NCBI GenBank assembly: GCA_000310025.1
Contig: FN649736.1
Location: 1,960,842-2,024,841 of the forward strand
Direction: 5' to 3'
Length of the DNA: 64,000 bases
From: Ectocarpus siliculosus
Taxonomy: Eukaryota; Sar; Phaeophyceae; Ectocarpales; Ectocarpaceae
Part shown: positions 35,506 through 46,090 of the stretch, piece by piece
How positions within the stretch are numbered: the stretch's first letter is position 1
Layout: every line of letters begins with the position of its first letter
The notes under the pieces: model-generated
The model's database searches: none
Told to the model about the DNA's origin: nothing
Seen by the model: the letters and a program-made list of their open reading frames with translations, nothing else
Translations under genes and position numbers: made by a program

Positions 35506-35885
35506 CGTCCCACACTTTCTACAGTTTCGCTAAACCGCCCACGGGACACCCATGGGCAGCGCATGGGAGCCCATGGGCGGCCAATGAATGCCCTTCAACC
35601 GGAACCAGTGTCTCCTAAATAATAGGTTATCTGCTGCGAAACGGTCATTGTAACGATAAAACCCTAACGCTAACCGTAACCCTAACACACGCCCACACGA
35701 TACGTGCTACATAGGTTGGCGATAGTGACGAAGTTCTAGGTTTATGTGCCGATGGCTAAGTCCTAATAGGTTGGTGGCGAGTTCTAGGTTAAAATTACCA
35801 CGGTGAGCAATTCGTGGGCAGTTCATCGGCTGCCCATGGGTGCCCCATGGGCGGTTTAGCAAAACTGCCAGTGTGGGAGATTGTG
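35506..35885 (+). mobile_element. Mutator-type MITE, copy A
   Basis: Terminal inverted repeats (tcccacact...ctaaaccgccca at 35508-35545, complemented at 35841-35878) bound a ~370-bp non-coding element. It is flanked by a 9-bp near-duplication, cggtcgggg (35497-35505) and cggtcggtg (35886-35894). Nine-bp duplications are characteristic of Mutator-like transposons. The inside holds cccatggg palindromes near both ends, degenerate CCCTAA repeats (35660-35690) and repeated gttctaggtt words. It is homologous, in the opposite orientation, to the element at 61493. Confidence 0.85.
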
Positions 35886-36033
35886 CGGTCGGTGGTTTCC
35901 TTTTATTTTCGCGATCGCGGTTTTCAGCAATCTTTATCCCTCACAAATGAATATTCGAACGTTCGTGTGTACTCACGAGTTTGGTGCTTTCCACTTCCAT
36001 TGTGAAAGCTGCCAAGAAACATATTTGACTGTT

Positions 36034-36113
36034 TTCAACAAGATTCGAACCCAAGACCTGACGAACTCGTCACAAGATAAAGATTTAACGTTGCCAACTG
36101 AACCACACACATT
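36034..36113 (-). pseudogene. tRNA-like sequence
   Basis: On the minus strand there is an A-box-like word (tggttcagttggcaacg) and a good B box (gggttcgaatc) at tRNA spacing, with a long variable region between. The acceptor stem does not pair, so this is a tRNA pseudogene or the head of a tRNA-derived SINE. Confidence 0.55.
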
Positions 36114-36436
36114 TTCCCGCTAAACCTCCACCCCCGGTGGTTTCTTCTGAATGTCGCCGCAACCGATTGCTTCGGCCCCTCCTGTAGCTCGTTTTGAGCG
36201 TCTTCACCATGACGACTTCGTTTGGCTCTCTGCTTCGACATGCTCTACTTCCCCCGTCGGCAGTAGGTTGCGTTGGGGTGCGCGCACGATGCTTTATTTT
36301 TTGTATTGCCGTCAAATAATGTCGCTCGTGGATGTAATTTTCCCCCGTTTCGCAAAGTCCAATGACGACGGTATACTCTAGGACCAGCGTTTCGCAGACC
36401 TAGACCCAGCCTAGTCTGGGCGAACGTAGATTTCAG

Positions 36437-38421
36437 ACAACCCCCCTCCCTCTTGCGCACGTGCCCAAGCTTGCGAAGACCCTGCAGGCGCGATGGGTTC
36501 TGACGACCGTGCTGGCCATGACCTTGATCAACCCGATGGGAGGCCAGGACAATGGCGACGAAAACGGAGGAGATGCCGCTGATGATGATGGAACTACGAC
36601 CGAAGAGGATGAAGCTGAAGATTACGAGGATGAAGACACAGGTTCAGAAGGTACGAGTGAAAAAAGATTGCTATGTACGGTGGATTTGTGTACGACGTAT
36701 TGCCGAAAATAAGTTGACATTTGTCGACAATATGTTGACATTACCATGTTTCGGCTAGTTTAAAATAGTTCTCCGTCAGAATTCGATCTTGAATCATCAA
36801 GCTTCCTCGCTTTTGTGAATATCTTGCAACCGGTGGATAAGGTAGAAATTTGGGTGGTTTTGGTAAGGTTGAGCACCGAAATGGATCCTCGATCGAAATG
36901 GAGAGACTGCAACACTCAACTGGGTTGACAACAACCGAAAACGAAATTTGGTCACAAGACGAATTGGTTGACTCCGTGTATCGATGCCGACAAGGGTAAT
37001 GACGACCGTTTCCGTTAGATGTTGATGATGTTGCTGTACACCCGCCTTACCTCGTGTCCACGTTTTTGGGGCCGTGCGTCACAGGCACCTCAACGGAGGT
37101 CATCGTGGTTGCGGTCCTCCTGTCTGCGTTGGTGTTGGGAAACGTCGCCTGCGCCGCTTGGTATTTCCTTCGCAGGTGCAAAACGCCACCGACTCGCCTC
37201 CCACACCACCGTTCTGGCATTGCCGACGCGGAGCTGGATACGCTTCGGTGAGTGCGGTAGAACTCGGAACGAAAGACAAGCCTGGACAAATCTTACGCCT
37301 ACGGAATCAATGAGTTTATTTCTTTGCGCTCGGTATCCCGCAAGTGCAGATTAACCCAAACGCGCATGAATGTCAATTGCTGTAAACGCAAATGTGTATC
37401 GTAAATGGCTGTCGCCGTTGTCATGTTTCCTCCGCCGGTCGTTTGGCTTCGCAGAAAGAAGGTCGCGACCGAGAAGAGCAGACGCGAATTGGCCGAAGCC
37501 GACATGGAGGCCGCGCGTCGCCAACTCAACGCTTATGAATCTCTCGTGCTTCGCAGTGAGGTGAAGGGAGTACGTCCCGGCAACGATTTCCCCAGCGTCC
37601 GTTCTGTGCTCCAGGAAATCAAGCATGGGTTGATAGACGATGCTCTCCGATGGACGGAGAAGGTTTCAACCCTCGGCGGATCCCAAGCTGGCTTAACCGC
37701 GACGATACGGGCTGTACTGGAGCACACATTCCATGTCTGCAGGAAGGAGGCAATGCGTTGTCTGGACAATAGGCTTCGGGCGTTCACGGAGTGCCTAGGC
37801 GAAGATGAACCAATCTCGCTGTCAGGCGATAAATCTATGAATCTGGATACGGAGTACGTCCTGTACACGTGCCTCTGCAGAAACTACAAGACGATCGTGT
37901 CGATGAAGCCATCCCAGGTGCAAAACCTCGCCGTCACAATCGTGCAGCGCTGTAAAGGGCACGAGGACCTTGCGGGAAGCATCACTTCAGGCAACGCAAG
38001 GCCCTTTTTCGATGCCCTCATGAAACATTACCTCCAAGTGTTCATCGTGGTGAGTGAACTCAACTTGCCGTTCCTAGGTACCGTTTGGACTAATAGGTTC
38101 AGTCATCTGCCAACATGCCTGCGAAGCACTCCTTTGGTTTCATCTCGTTTTCGGAACTGTGCCCGCAAAAGCTAGGGCTGACCACGCGAATCCCCGTTAC
38201 CGTCTTCGTCGCAGATGGGGCTTCAAAACCCCCCCATGGGCTTCAAGGACGATGATCTAGGCATGAACACGACTTTCGATGGATCTCTTCACCGGTACTG
38301 GGCGCCGTGCTCCAACACACCCATCGGGCAGCAGTGCACCATCGTCTTCCCCTCAATTGTGTTGGAGGGAGGCCGCGTAAATAATGTCGTAAAGATCGGA
38401 GTGGTTCATGTCCCGGTCTAG
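36437..38421 (+). CDS. Single-pass membrane protein: acidic ectodomain, TM, coiled coil, unknown C-terminal domain
   Basis: Four exons join with matching phases: 36437-36650, 37019-37247, 37455-38049 and 38215-38421. The first has no upstream ATG in frame (open from 36404), so a short N-terminal exon or a non-ATG start is missing; position 36437 follows an acceptor ttcag. The order is a hydrophobic signal-like helix (RWVLTTVLAMTLINPMGGQ), an acidic stretch (TTTEEDEAEDYEDEDTGSED), an extracellular PCVTGTS, a TM helix (EVIVVAVLLSALVLGNVACA) and a basic stop (FLRRCK). A charged coiled coil (KKVATEKSRRELAEADMEAA) follows, then ~190 residues of helical domain and a beta-like end (QQCTIVFPSIVLEGG). 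The stop is at 38419. The predicted topology is type I. The cytoplasmic domain is not recognised, and a receptor or adaptor role is inference. Confidence 0.8.
36773..36842 (-). pseudogene. Weak tRNA-like sequence
   Basis: The minus strand has ttatccaccggttgcaaga (A-box-like) and agatcgaattc (poor B box). It lies in intron 1 of the membrane-protein gene. The signal is weak. Confidence 0.3.
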
Positions 38422-38429
38422 TTCATTAG

Positions 38430-39080
38430 GTTGGTTTTGTGAGACACATGATCGGCACGGGGTTGCAGCGCCGTGAAGGTGGCCGTTTCATTTTCCATTT
38501 CCTTCCCTCTCATGAGGCGACAGATCTTCAGTTGGTGCTGATTAGATGGTGACCTGATCTGGAAGGTGTGTAATGTTGATGGTCGTGATTCAGTTGGGGG
38601 GCTTCTGAAACGCGATCGGGTTATCCCTTTGGCCGATATTTAGAACAGGGTTTTCCTAAGGGATCCCAACGCGAACAAAGGTCGCGCGGCCTCGCCGCTG
38701 CGCAGTTCACCGTAATTCTTTTCTACGCATCCGCGGAACTTTTGTGGGTTTGGTGGGGGGTGCGATTTAAGTCGAGGTGGATGAATAGCGAGTAGGTAGG
38801 TCTCTAGAACGACGCATTTGCAGACTCTCGGGATGCCTTCCAAGCACGGCGACCCTTACAACTTTGTCACGATCCATGAAGTGGCTCTGAGAGAGGTATG
38901 TTGAAGATTATCGTCTACAACATTCGCGTCGAGCGTAGTTGGAGTATCGCATTGCGGCGATCAACAGTAGTATACAGATGCACCCCGCCGACCAAGATCA
39001 CGAGAACGCCCGCCACGCAGAAGAGGGCGCCGTCCGGATCGATGAGTTGGTGAACCAGAGGGTACACACAAGCAAGGCGG
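38430..39080. other. Gene-free interval
   Basis: Downstream of the membrane-protein gene. No gene is supported. The sequence grades into a Copia RNase H relic near 39085. Confidence 0.45.
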
Positions 39081-39084
39081 CAGA

Positions 39085-39198
39085 CCGGGGAGGGCTAGTT
39101 ATGTGTGTGTGTGGGGTATGACGCAGAAGCGCGTTACGCTTTCCACAACGGAAGCAGAGTATGCGGCAATTGCCGACGACGTCTTGAAGGAAGTGTGA
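39085..39198 (+). pseudogene. Copia RNase H relic
   Basis: A short segment translates as GGLVMCVCG and then, one frame over from 39118, MTQKRVTLSTTEAEYAAIAD followed by DVLKEV and a stop. This is the TEAEY active-site region of Copia RNase H and aligns by eye with the same region of the element at 13.6 kb. No other part of that element survives here. Confidence 0.85.
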
Positions 39199-39199
39199 C

Positions 39200-40420
39200 G
39201 CAAAAAGGCTTGTCTGTGCCGACACCAGGCGGAGAGGCTTGGGGGGCGACACAGGGAGGGACAGCGGTGGTGGCGGTCACCGCACCGGCAGGAACCGAAG
39301 GCGGCAAGCGATTTGTGGGGGTGATGTGTGACTTGATGCCGTGATCGCTCAAGCACGCCCCCGGAATAACACAACGACGTTTACCCATATATGCCCCGTC
39401 ATGGCCGACCTGCTTTACACTCCAAGCACCCAGAAATGAGCCACCCGAACTCAGACCGACCATAGTTCGTCGACTCACGACCGAATAGTCCATGATCTTT
39501 GTCTGTGGGTATTTTCTCTGTGGTAGTTGCCCTGAAGGACCAATCAACGAGTGCAGAAGCGGTGACCACACTTCCACCTTCAAGAAGATTGTAAAACCGA
39601 TGAGGAGTGAATACCACCCCAGAAAATAACGAAACAAATCTACCCTTCGCCACCAGCACTCCAATGGTTACTGGTGTAAATGTAACATACCTGAACGACC
39701 GGAACGGGTCCAGAGAACGCGAGAGTTGCGTGAGAGCACACCAAGCAATTTATGTTGATAACGAACAGCATTTATTTTCTGCTCCGTACGTCATACGAAG
39801 CTGCTTGATGCGAAGCTCTGGTCTCAACAAGCTACGGTATCCCCTGACATAATTGTCGTCCGAGGCAACCAAGTGTGTGCCTGATGTACTGTAGGTGTTT
39901 TAATTATTTCTTTAGGATGCATGCCTACTTTAGACTACCTGCAGTTTTCGAGCAACTATTTCAGAAATTGCAGGCAATTGCAGAAGTTGCAGGCATTCTT
40001 TGTTTGCATTGGCCATCCAAGTTCATCCTTGCTACGAACGATGTTCACATGTTCATTGCATTTCTGAATCTTGCGGCAAAGAGATTTCGAAGGACACACA
40101 CCCAAAACAACGTGCTATGGTGGGCATGCTATACCCGAAAGGCAAACGGATACAGAACAGAGAGGTAACACGTAAGGCTAAAGAATTCGCGTCCAAAAGA
40201 AAATATCATTCTAGACTAGTTATCAAACGGTGCTAGTGTACTGCTGTATGGTGCGCTGAACAGAGAGAACAATGTGAGGATACTATTATTAGCCACGGAG
40301 CGGTCGTTTCCGCTCAGACAAAAAACGTAAGTAGGTCGAACTTGCTTGTGGCAAGGCCCCTGCTGACCCCCGTACATGCCAACACAACAAATTCGAAAAC
40401 AGGAGCCGACGAAAAAGGCA
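39200..40420. other. Gene-free interval
   Basis: Several open frames overlap on both strands, but none has a motif. No other structure was noted. Confidence 0.4.
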
Positions 40421-40429
40421 GCACATTGT

Positions 40430-41180
40430 CTAGAAACCACACCCTGGACAATATACAATACAGTCAACGGATATAGATACGTTCCTATCGCAATACGTCA
40501 CGTATTGGTGGCCGTAACACGCATTGACGAGTGTCTGCACAATGTATCGTTCGGGAAAATACGTATCGATTGAGAGTTTGTGGATGGACCTGCTTCTTAA
40601 GCAAATGTTACGATATACGTATCGTATATCGTAATCTTTACAGCATGTCCTTTCACAACGGCCAATCAATGTATTGTATATCGTTCGACGTTCAGAAAAA
40701 GGGTGCTGTTCAGGGCAATTTGATGCAATATATCGCTGACTTGGATCGATATATGTTGGAGGAACAATATGTTGATAACCGTAGCGACCAATACCTATTG
40801 TCCGCGTAATACGTTTACAATTGAATTCGTCGATACAAAACATATATATGTGTTCAACGGGACGTATCGATTTCCGCGGCGCCGTATTGCCGAACAATAC
40901 CCTATCGGTAACAGCAATGTATATCGGAGCGATGTTTGCCAAACCGTGTTACAGATCAACGCATATTGCATTTGTGTCTTCGAACCTATCGGCAAGAGCA
41001 ATCCATACGGAATGATTTATTTCGAGCCTATTGAAAATTTAATGCGTAGTCTATTGCTCACAACCGGCAAACATGGTGATGCAAGCAATACATGTCGATC
41101 GATGTGCTCCTCACATATTGAACCACACGATATCAATTGATGTGAATTTTCAATACATAGTGACTGCACCAATAAGCTTT
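40430..41180. other. CGATA/TATCG-rich block of unusual composition
   Basis: Over ~750 bp the words tatcg, cgata, atacg and cgtat recur many times on both strands, with an A+T content clearly above the surroundings. It contains a perfect hairpin (ttacgatatacg, 40608-40619, and its complement 40623-40634). Both strands are open for long stretches (170 codons minus, 123 codons plus), as expected for stop-poor biased composition rather than two genes. Confidence 0.6.
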
Positions 41181-42335
41181 ACATATCGTATTGTCCAGCG
41201 TGTGCTAGGAACGGAGACGGCGATAAAAAAAACATTTGGTGCTCCTTCGAAGTTGTCGCTCTTGTTGGTTCTCACAATAATAGCTCTCAACAGTCCGAAA
41301 CACCCATGGGCGCCCGTAGTCACAAAACAAGGTACACTGGACGTCGCGGAAGAAACTTAAGCAAAGGCGCCGTACGTATATACGCACCCTGCGATACTAA
41401 ACTGAAGCCCGAAGAGGCCTTCCGTCTCGCTGGCGCTAGATCAGAAGATAGGGTACATATCATACCACCGAGAAAAAAAAAAGGTACAACCCGCAAGGGT
41501 AAGGAAACAGACCTACGGGAAGTCGAAGGCCTCCCGCAGCCGCCTACAATGTGTCATTAAGAGTCTCTCGGGAGAAAAATCTGGACACATCGCCCCCCAG
41601 GGACCTAGTATTTGGATGGTTTTTCTGTGTAGGGTTCGTTTGAAGATTAATAGCTCTAACCCCCCACCACGCCCATTGGATTCTGCTGGGGGCCCAACAG
41701 GAACGGATGTGACCCCCATCCGCACCCGAAACTTAGGTTTGAGCCTGTGCGTCCAGAATTTCTCCTGACAGTCCGTGTCATTCATATTTGTTGTTCTCTA
41801 CGAGGTCTGGGAAGAAACTCGCTGGCAAATAACGAGAGCGCAACACGTTCGCTGCTCACCTCTCATCTAGTATCCAAGTTTCTTCGAATGCTAGATGGCC
41901 AGGGTTCAAACAAGCATCGACATCCAACCACAAGGGCCCTATCCATCCCCCCGCACAAAATAAACAATCAGTCAGTCATATCTCTCTCCTCCCCTTTTTG
42001 GGCAGCCGTGTGTCTCTCTACGTTATTGTCTCTTGGTCCCCCCGTGCAGTGCCAGCTTGTTCGTCTTGTACCCGCGTGCTACTCACGAACGTTGGCACGA
42101 TGGCGTAGGAAGGTACGGGAAGGGAAGTCCAGGGGGTGCAAGGGCGGGGCCCACCACACCAAAGGGGTTGGCGTTCCTCTCGCGGCTCTCGAGGTACTCT
42201 TATCGCAATACCAATATATCGACCCCCGACAAAGCATAAAACTTCCCCTGAGAGGTGCTTGGGCGACTAAACTAGGTAGCCTTATACACCCTGCACCGTA
42301 GGGAAACACCCGGTAGGAACTGCGAAGAGCTGCGG

Positions 42336-45300
42336 TTAGCGAATAAGCACGCCGATCGTCTTTGGTGGGGACGAGCTTTTGCCACCCCCGGCGCTCTCCT
42401 CGCAACCGTCATCGAATTGATCCTGGACATAGATCCGTGAGCATGTTTTCACTTGGTCGCCTTCGAAGTCGAGACTACCACAAACGCCAACAAGCGCCCA
42501 CTGCTCCGATCCGACGGTTGCCTTGAAATCAGAGCGAGATAGACCAGACCAGGTAGGGAGCAGGCAGGCAGGCAGGCAGGCAGGCAGCACATCACTCTTG
42601 TGTCGTCTGCCGTGGTTTACATCTGTGCGAGCATAAAGGGCTGAACTTCCCGAGAAAAAAATGAGCAGAAGCACCAGGTGTACGCGAGCAACCCTATTCG
42701 CACATTGCGTGGATCTGTCCATACCAGGTAGTATATATCGATCGGCATCTACGAAACAAACTTGGACGCGTTCATCGACACGCCCTTCGACATGGGCGGA
42801 ACGCTGTTGAGGATATCGATGGACTAGAAATGAAATTCTCAGATGGAGTTGTCCACCATTGGGCTATAGTCTAGGTGTGATCGGCCTGGGATCGTAAAGA
42901 AGGGTAGAACTTGCCCAAAAGAGGAGCAGTTCCTGACTAAATGGCAACACTTTCAGGCGACATCGCTCCACCAACACAAAATGACCAGATACGCAAGGGC
43001 GGGTGCAGTACAGCGGCGCACACGACTTCCTCCTGGTGCGAGCCGAAACGTGCGAGCCGAAACGGTGTGAGCGAGAGCACAGACAGCGGTAACAGCGCAC
43101 GTACATGCGTACGTCAATTCAATCACCACAACCGACACGATATTTGAGCCCTTTACATGATATTTACCGTATATCTACAATGCCTTGACAGACCTAGGGT
43201 TCCGCTAGCGGAGCTGTACGTGAGAGTAATGAAAATTGCGGTGAGAGACCTAGGGGTCTGTTCAGCCAGTAAAGCTCTTTTTGCTGAGGGGACTCGAAAT
43301 ATGCTAGCCCAAGTCGTTCGAAACAGGCAAAATGCCGAGACAATGAACACAAGTTAACGTGGATGACAGGCAAGTGTTTGGTCCGGAGGTGGAAGGCACA
43401 ACCGTGCATCATAGAAAAAAGGCGCTCCTCCACTCACGTGGTCGGGCGCTCGTTGCATAACGCTGACGTTTTGTTGCTTTCCGGGCTGAAGTAGGTTTAC
43501 CATCACTTTGTTGTCTCCGGCCGTGAAGCTCTCCCTGTTATTGTAACTTTTGGCCTGCTCACCGACACACAGCCACACGCACGAAACGGCCACATCAACT
43601 TGGCGAAGTAGACCAAGGTACTCCGATTTACTCCAGCGACACATACGGTCCGCAGAAAATTCAGCATCGACGAACAATCAACCCGCGCGAGAATCCACCT
43701 GTTTCCTGCGCACCAGGGCTGCGGAAGAGACACTGCCGTCTTTTTAGAGACAGCCATATTTCATGAATATGGAACGTGCAGCGGATCTGCAATTGTCACA
43801 AACTCACATACCTTGATCAGCTCGGTTCCCTTCGGGAAGGGGTCACCGCCCGTGTTGGTTATCTTCCATGAGCACATAAAGACTTCTCCGGGGCAAACAT
43901 AGATTTTGTCAGAGTGACACGCTTCCACCGTGGCCTGCACGAAACATTGAATACCATTAGAATCGTCAAGTGGGCGCGGCAGAGTATTGTCAAGTTATGA
44001 CTTTGGGGTATGCAGTGCGATGGAAGGAGCTCTGAGTCATCCCGGCTGATACGGCATGGTTCGCATCGGTTGTGCCAGACTCACTGCAGCAAAAAAATCA
44101 CGATTCCGTGGAGCACCACCCACTACTATACTGATGTTCCCTAACGCGGTCGCCGAAGACATGCAAGGGTCCAACCCAATGAGTACATCCTGAGAGCTCA
44201 AAGAAGACGCGGTTGATGCACAAGCAAACATAGTCTCAAATAAAATTGGGCGCACAAGACAATATCTACCCTCATTGAAGAAATCATGAAGGCGCACCGC
44301 AAGACCCCCACGCTGCCTAGGAGGCTCTTCGTACGTGCCCCCAGTAGTGGCTCCTTCGGGTGATGCCTGTGATGCTGGCCTGAATCCGGAGTCATCTGGA
44401 GGCGTAGCTGAACAACACGTCGGCATGGGGCATTGTGGATAAGCGAGGCATCGGTATCCTCATTTGGCAGTTGCAGTAGCCTGGAGGCGATGGAACGGGT
44501 GGTACTCCCAACGCTATTACACGAAACACACCTCTAAGATACAAGGGCGAACGGGCAGAAAAAGTAGTCTTCGCCCGGTGACACCCTGGAAGAGCGGATT
44601 GATTATTGACCACTAACATGCGAGCTCCCTTTTTTGGGTGCCCTAGAGGCACCCCCTCGATTCCACCTCAGCAAATTGTTCGTTACCAGACAGAACTGCA
44701 GCAGGAGGGATAGGTCAACAAACTTCGTGGAATCAACCCCCCTCCGTCATGGGCAAGTTCGCGTGCCAGCAGTACCACCTCGAAGCGTCAAAACACGTGT
44801 CCAGATTGGAATTAAACCGGTACTACTCAGCTCAATCACACACCTGAGATACTGTTGTCCTGAAGCGCCACAACTTGAAGCTCAGGGAGGCGCCACAACT
44901 CTTGTGGTACCTCACCTTTAAGGTTGCGTGGAAGGAGTAGGTGGCCAAAAGCGGGAGAAGTTCGTGGTGAAAGCTCGTGGTGAAAAAGTGGAACTTAGGT
45001 GTTTGAGCAGCCGTGCCAAGAGAACACGAACCAGCCATGGTCACTTGTCGGAGTGGCCATAACACTCCTCCCTCGATGCTATGCAGCTGTAGATGCCAGC
45101 ATTATACCGATCGCAAGACTGCCGAAAATATGAGATCAAGGGGCGCTTGACGACGAGCACAACATTTGAGTGTCGCTCACCGACTAGCTTGTTTCCCGGT
45201 AGAGCTATCTCCTCTAGGCGATCCATCTTGTCCAGCTGGGGGGGGAGGTGGCCTGCGACAATACATGAACGGCCGCCGGAACGAAAAAACAGCATACAAG

Positions 45301-45844
45301 AGGAAGGACACCCCAAGGAGTGCAAATTGGAGACGGGAGCTACTCGAAGCGTGTCGCACGTTTCGTCCTTGCCTTTGACATGTAGAGCCCAATTAGACGA
45401 GAAGAGGGACGTTGTGACACAAGGAGTGAGAAAAGACAAAGGTTTGATAGGCTCGGTGTCAATAACGTACAGAGCTGGGAGAGAAAGTAAAATCGCAAAC
45501 AGCCACAATTTCGGTGCCCGCGTTTTTAATGTTGACCGAAACCGACAGCAACCGCCCATCAGGGATCCCTTGGCAACAGCGAAGATGCCTCACAAAAATG
45601 GACGCACTACACGGCGAAAGAAATGCACAGGGAAAACCCGCTGAGTGGAACCCAAACCCACCGGACAAGTTATTGCTGCCGAGTGCAATCTTGGTGACCC
45701 TCCCCTCTTCCGACGTAGAAACCCCGAACAGGGACGAGAATGGTCCTTCGAAGAGGCTATCGCCATCCCAGCCCTTGTTGCATGCCCACCCCGGTCCGTT
45801 CGTGGCCGCGTACAAAGGGAGCAAAGCCAACGAATCCACCCGCT
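42336..45844 (-). CDS. LRR protein with C-terminal NBR1/FW Ig-like domain
   Basis: Exons (minus): 45662-45842 or 45844, 45181-45252, 44844-44915, 44298-44407, 43812-43934, 43438-43554 and 42336-42521. Exon one carries the algal LRR cap (SLALLPLYAATNGPGWACNK, VTKIALGSNNLSG). The next two are exactly 72 nt, phase 1 to phase 1, one 24-residue repeat each (HLPPQLDKMDRLEEIALPGN; EVPQELWRLPELQVVALQDN). A Pro/Gly-rich linker follows. The last three exons, all phase 0, encode PGEVFMCSWKITNTGGDPFP, VMVNLLQPGKQQNVSV with MQRAPDH, and EQWALVGVCGSLDFEGDQVK. That is the W-x-(I/V)-x-N-T-G, L-x-P-G and second-Trp pattern of the NBR1 FW domain, which in NBR1 mediates cargo or partner binding. The start codon was not found; an N-terminal exon lies upstream. 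The exon-4 donor is a choice between two sites. Confidence 0.82.
42561..42588. repeat. (CAGG)n microsatellite
   Basis: About seven units of cagg directly upstream (minus sense) of the final exon of the LRR-FW gene, within its intron. Confidence 0.95.
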
Positions 45845-46090
45845 CTGCTCTGTTGGGGGCACATACATGTGTTCACGACACCGTAGGCTCAGCAAGGTCA
45901 ACACGTGGTGGGGCGTCAAAGTGGCTGTGGGTCTCAAAGTGAACCAAGTGACCAGAACTCTGTCACGCAATAATCGCAAGCTTGCCGTAGCAAGCAGGCC
46001 GCTTTCGGCGAAACCTTAAGTTCACTGCTTTGGGACGACGAAACCGGGATGCCGTGTCTTCCGAACGTGGTAGGCATGTCACTGCTGTAC

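Noticed and set aside
40430-40942. 170-codon minus-strand gene
   Set aside because: The plus strand is equally open, and the openness follows from the TATCG-rich composition; no motif or splice structure.
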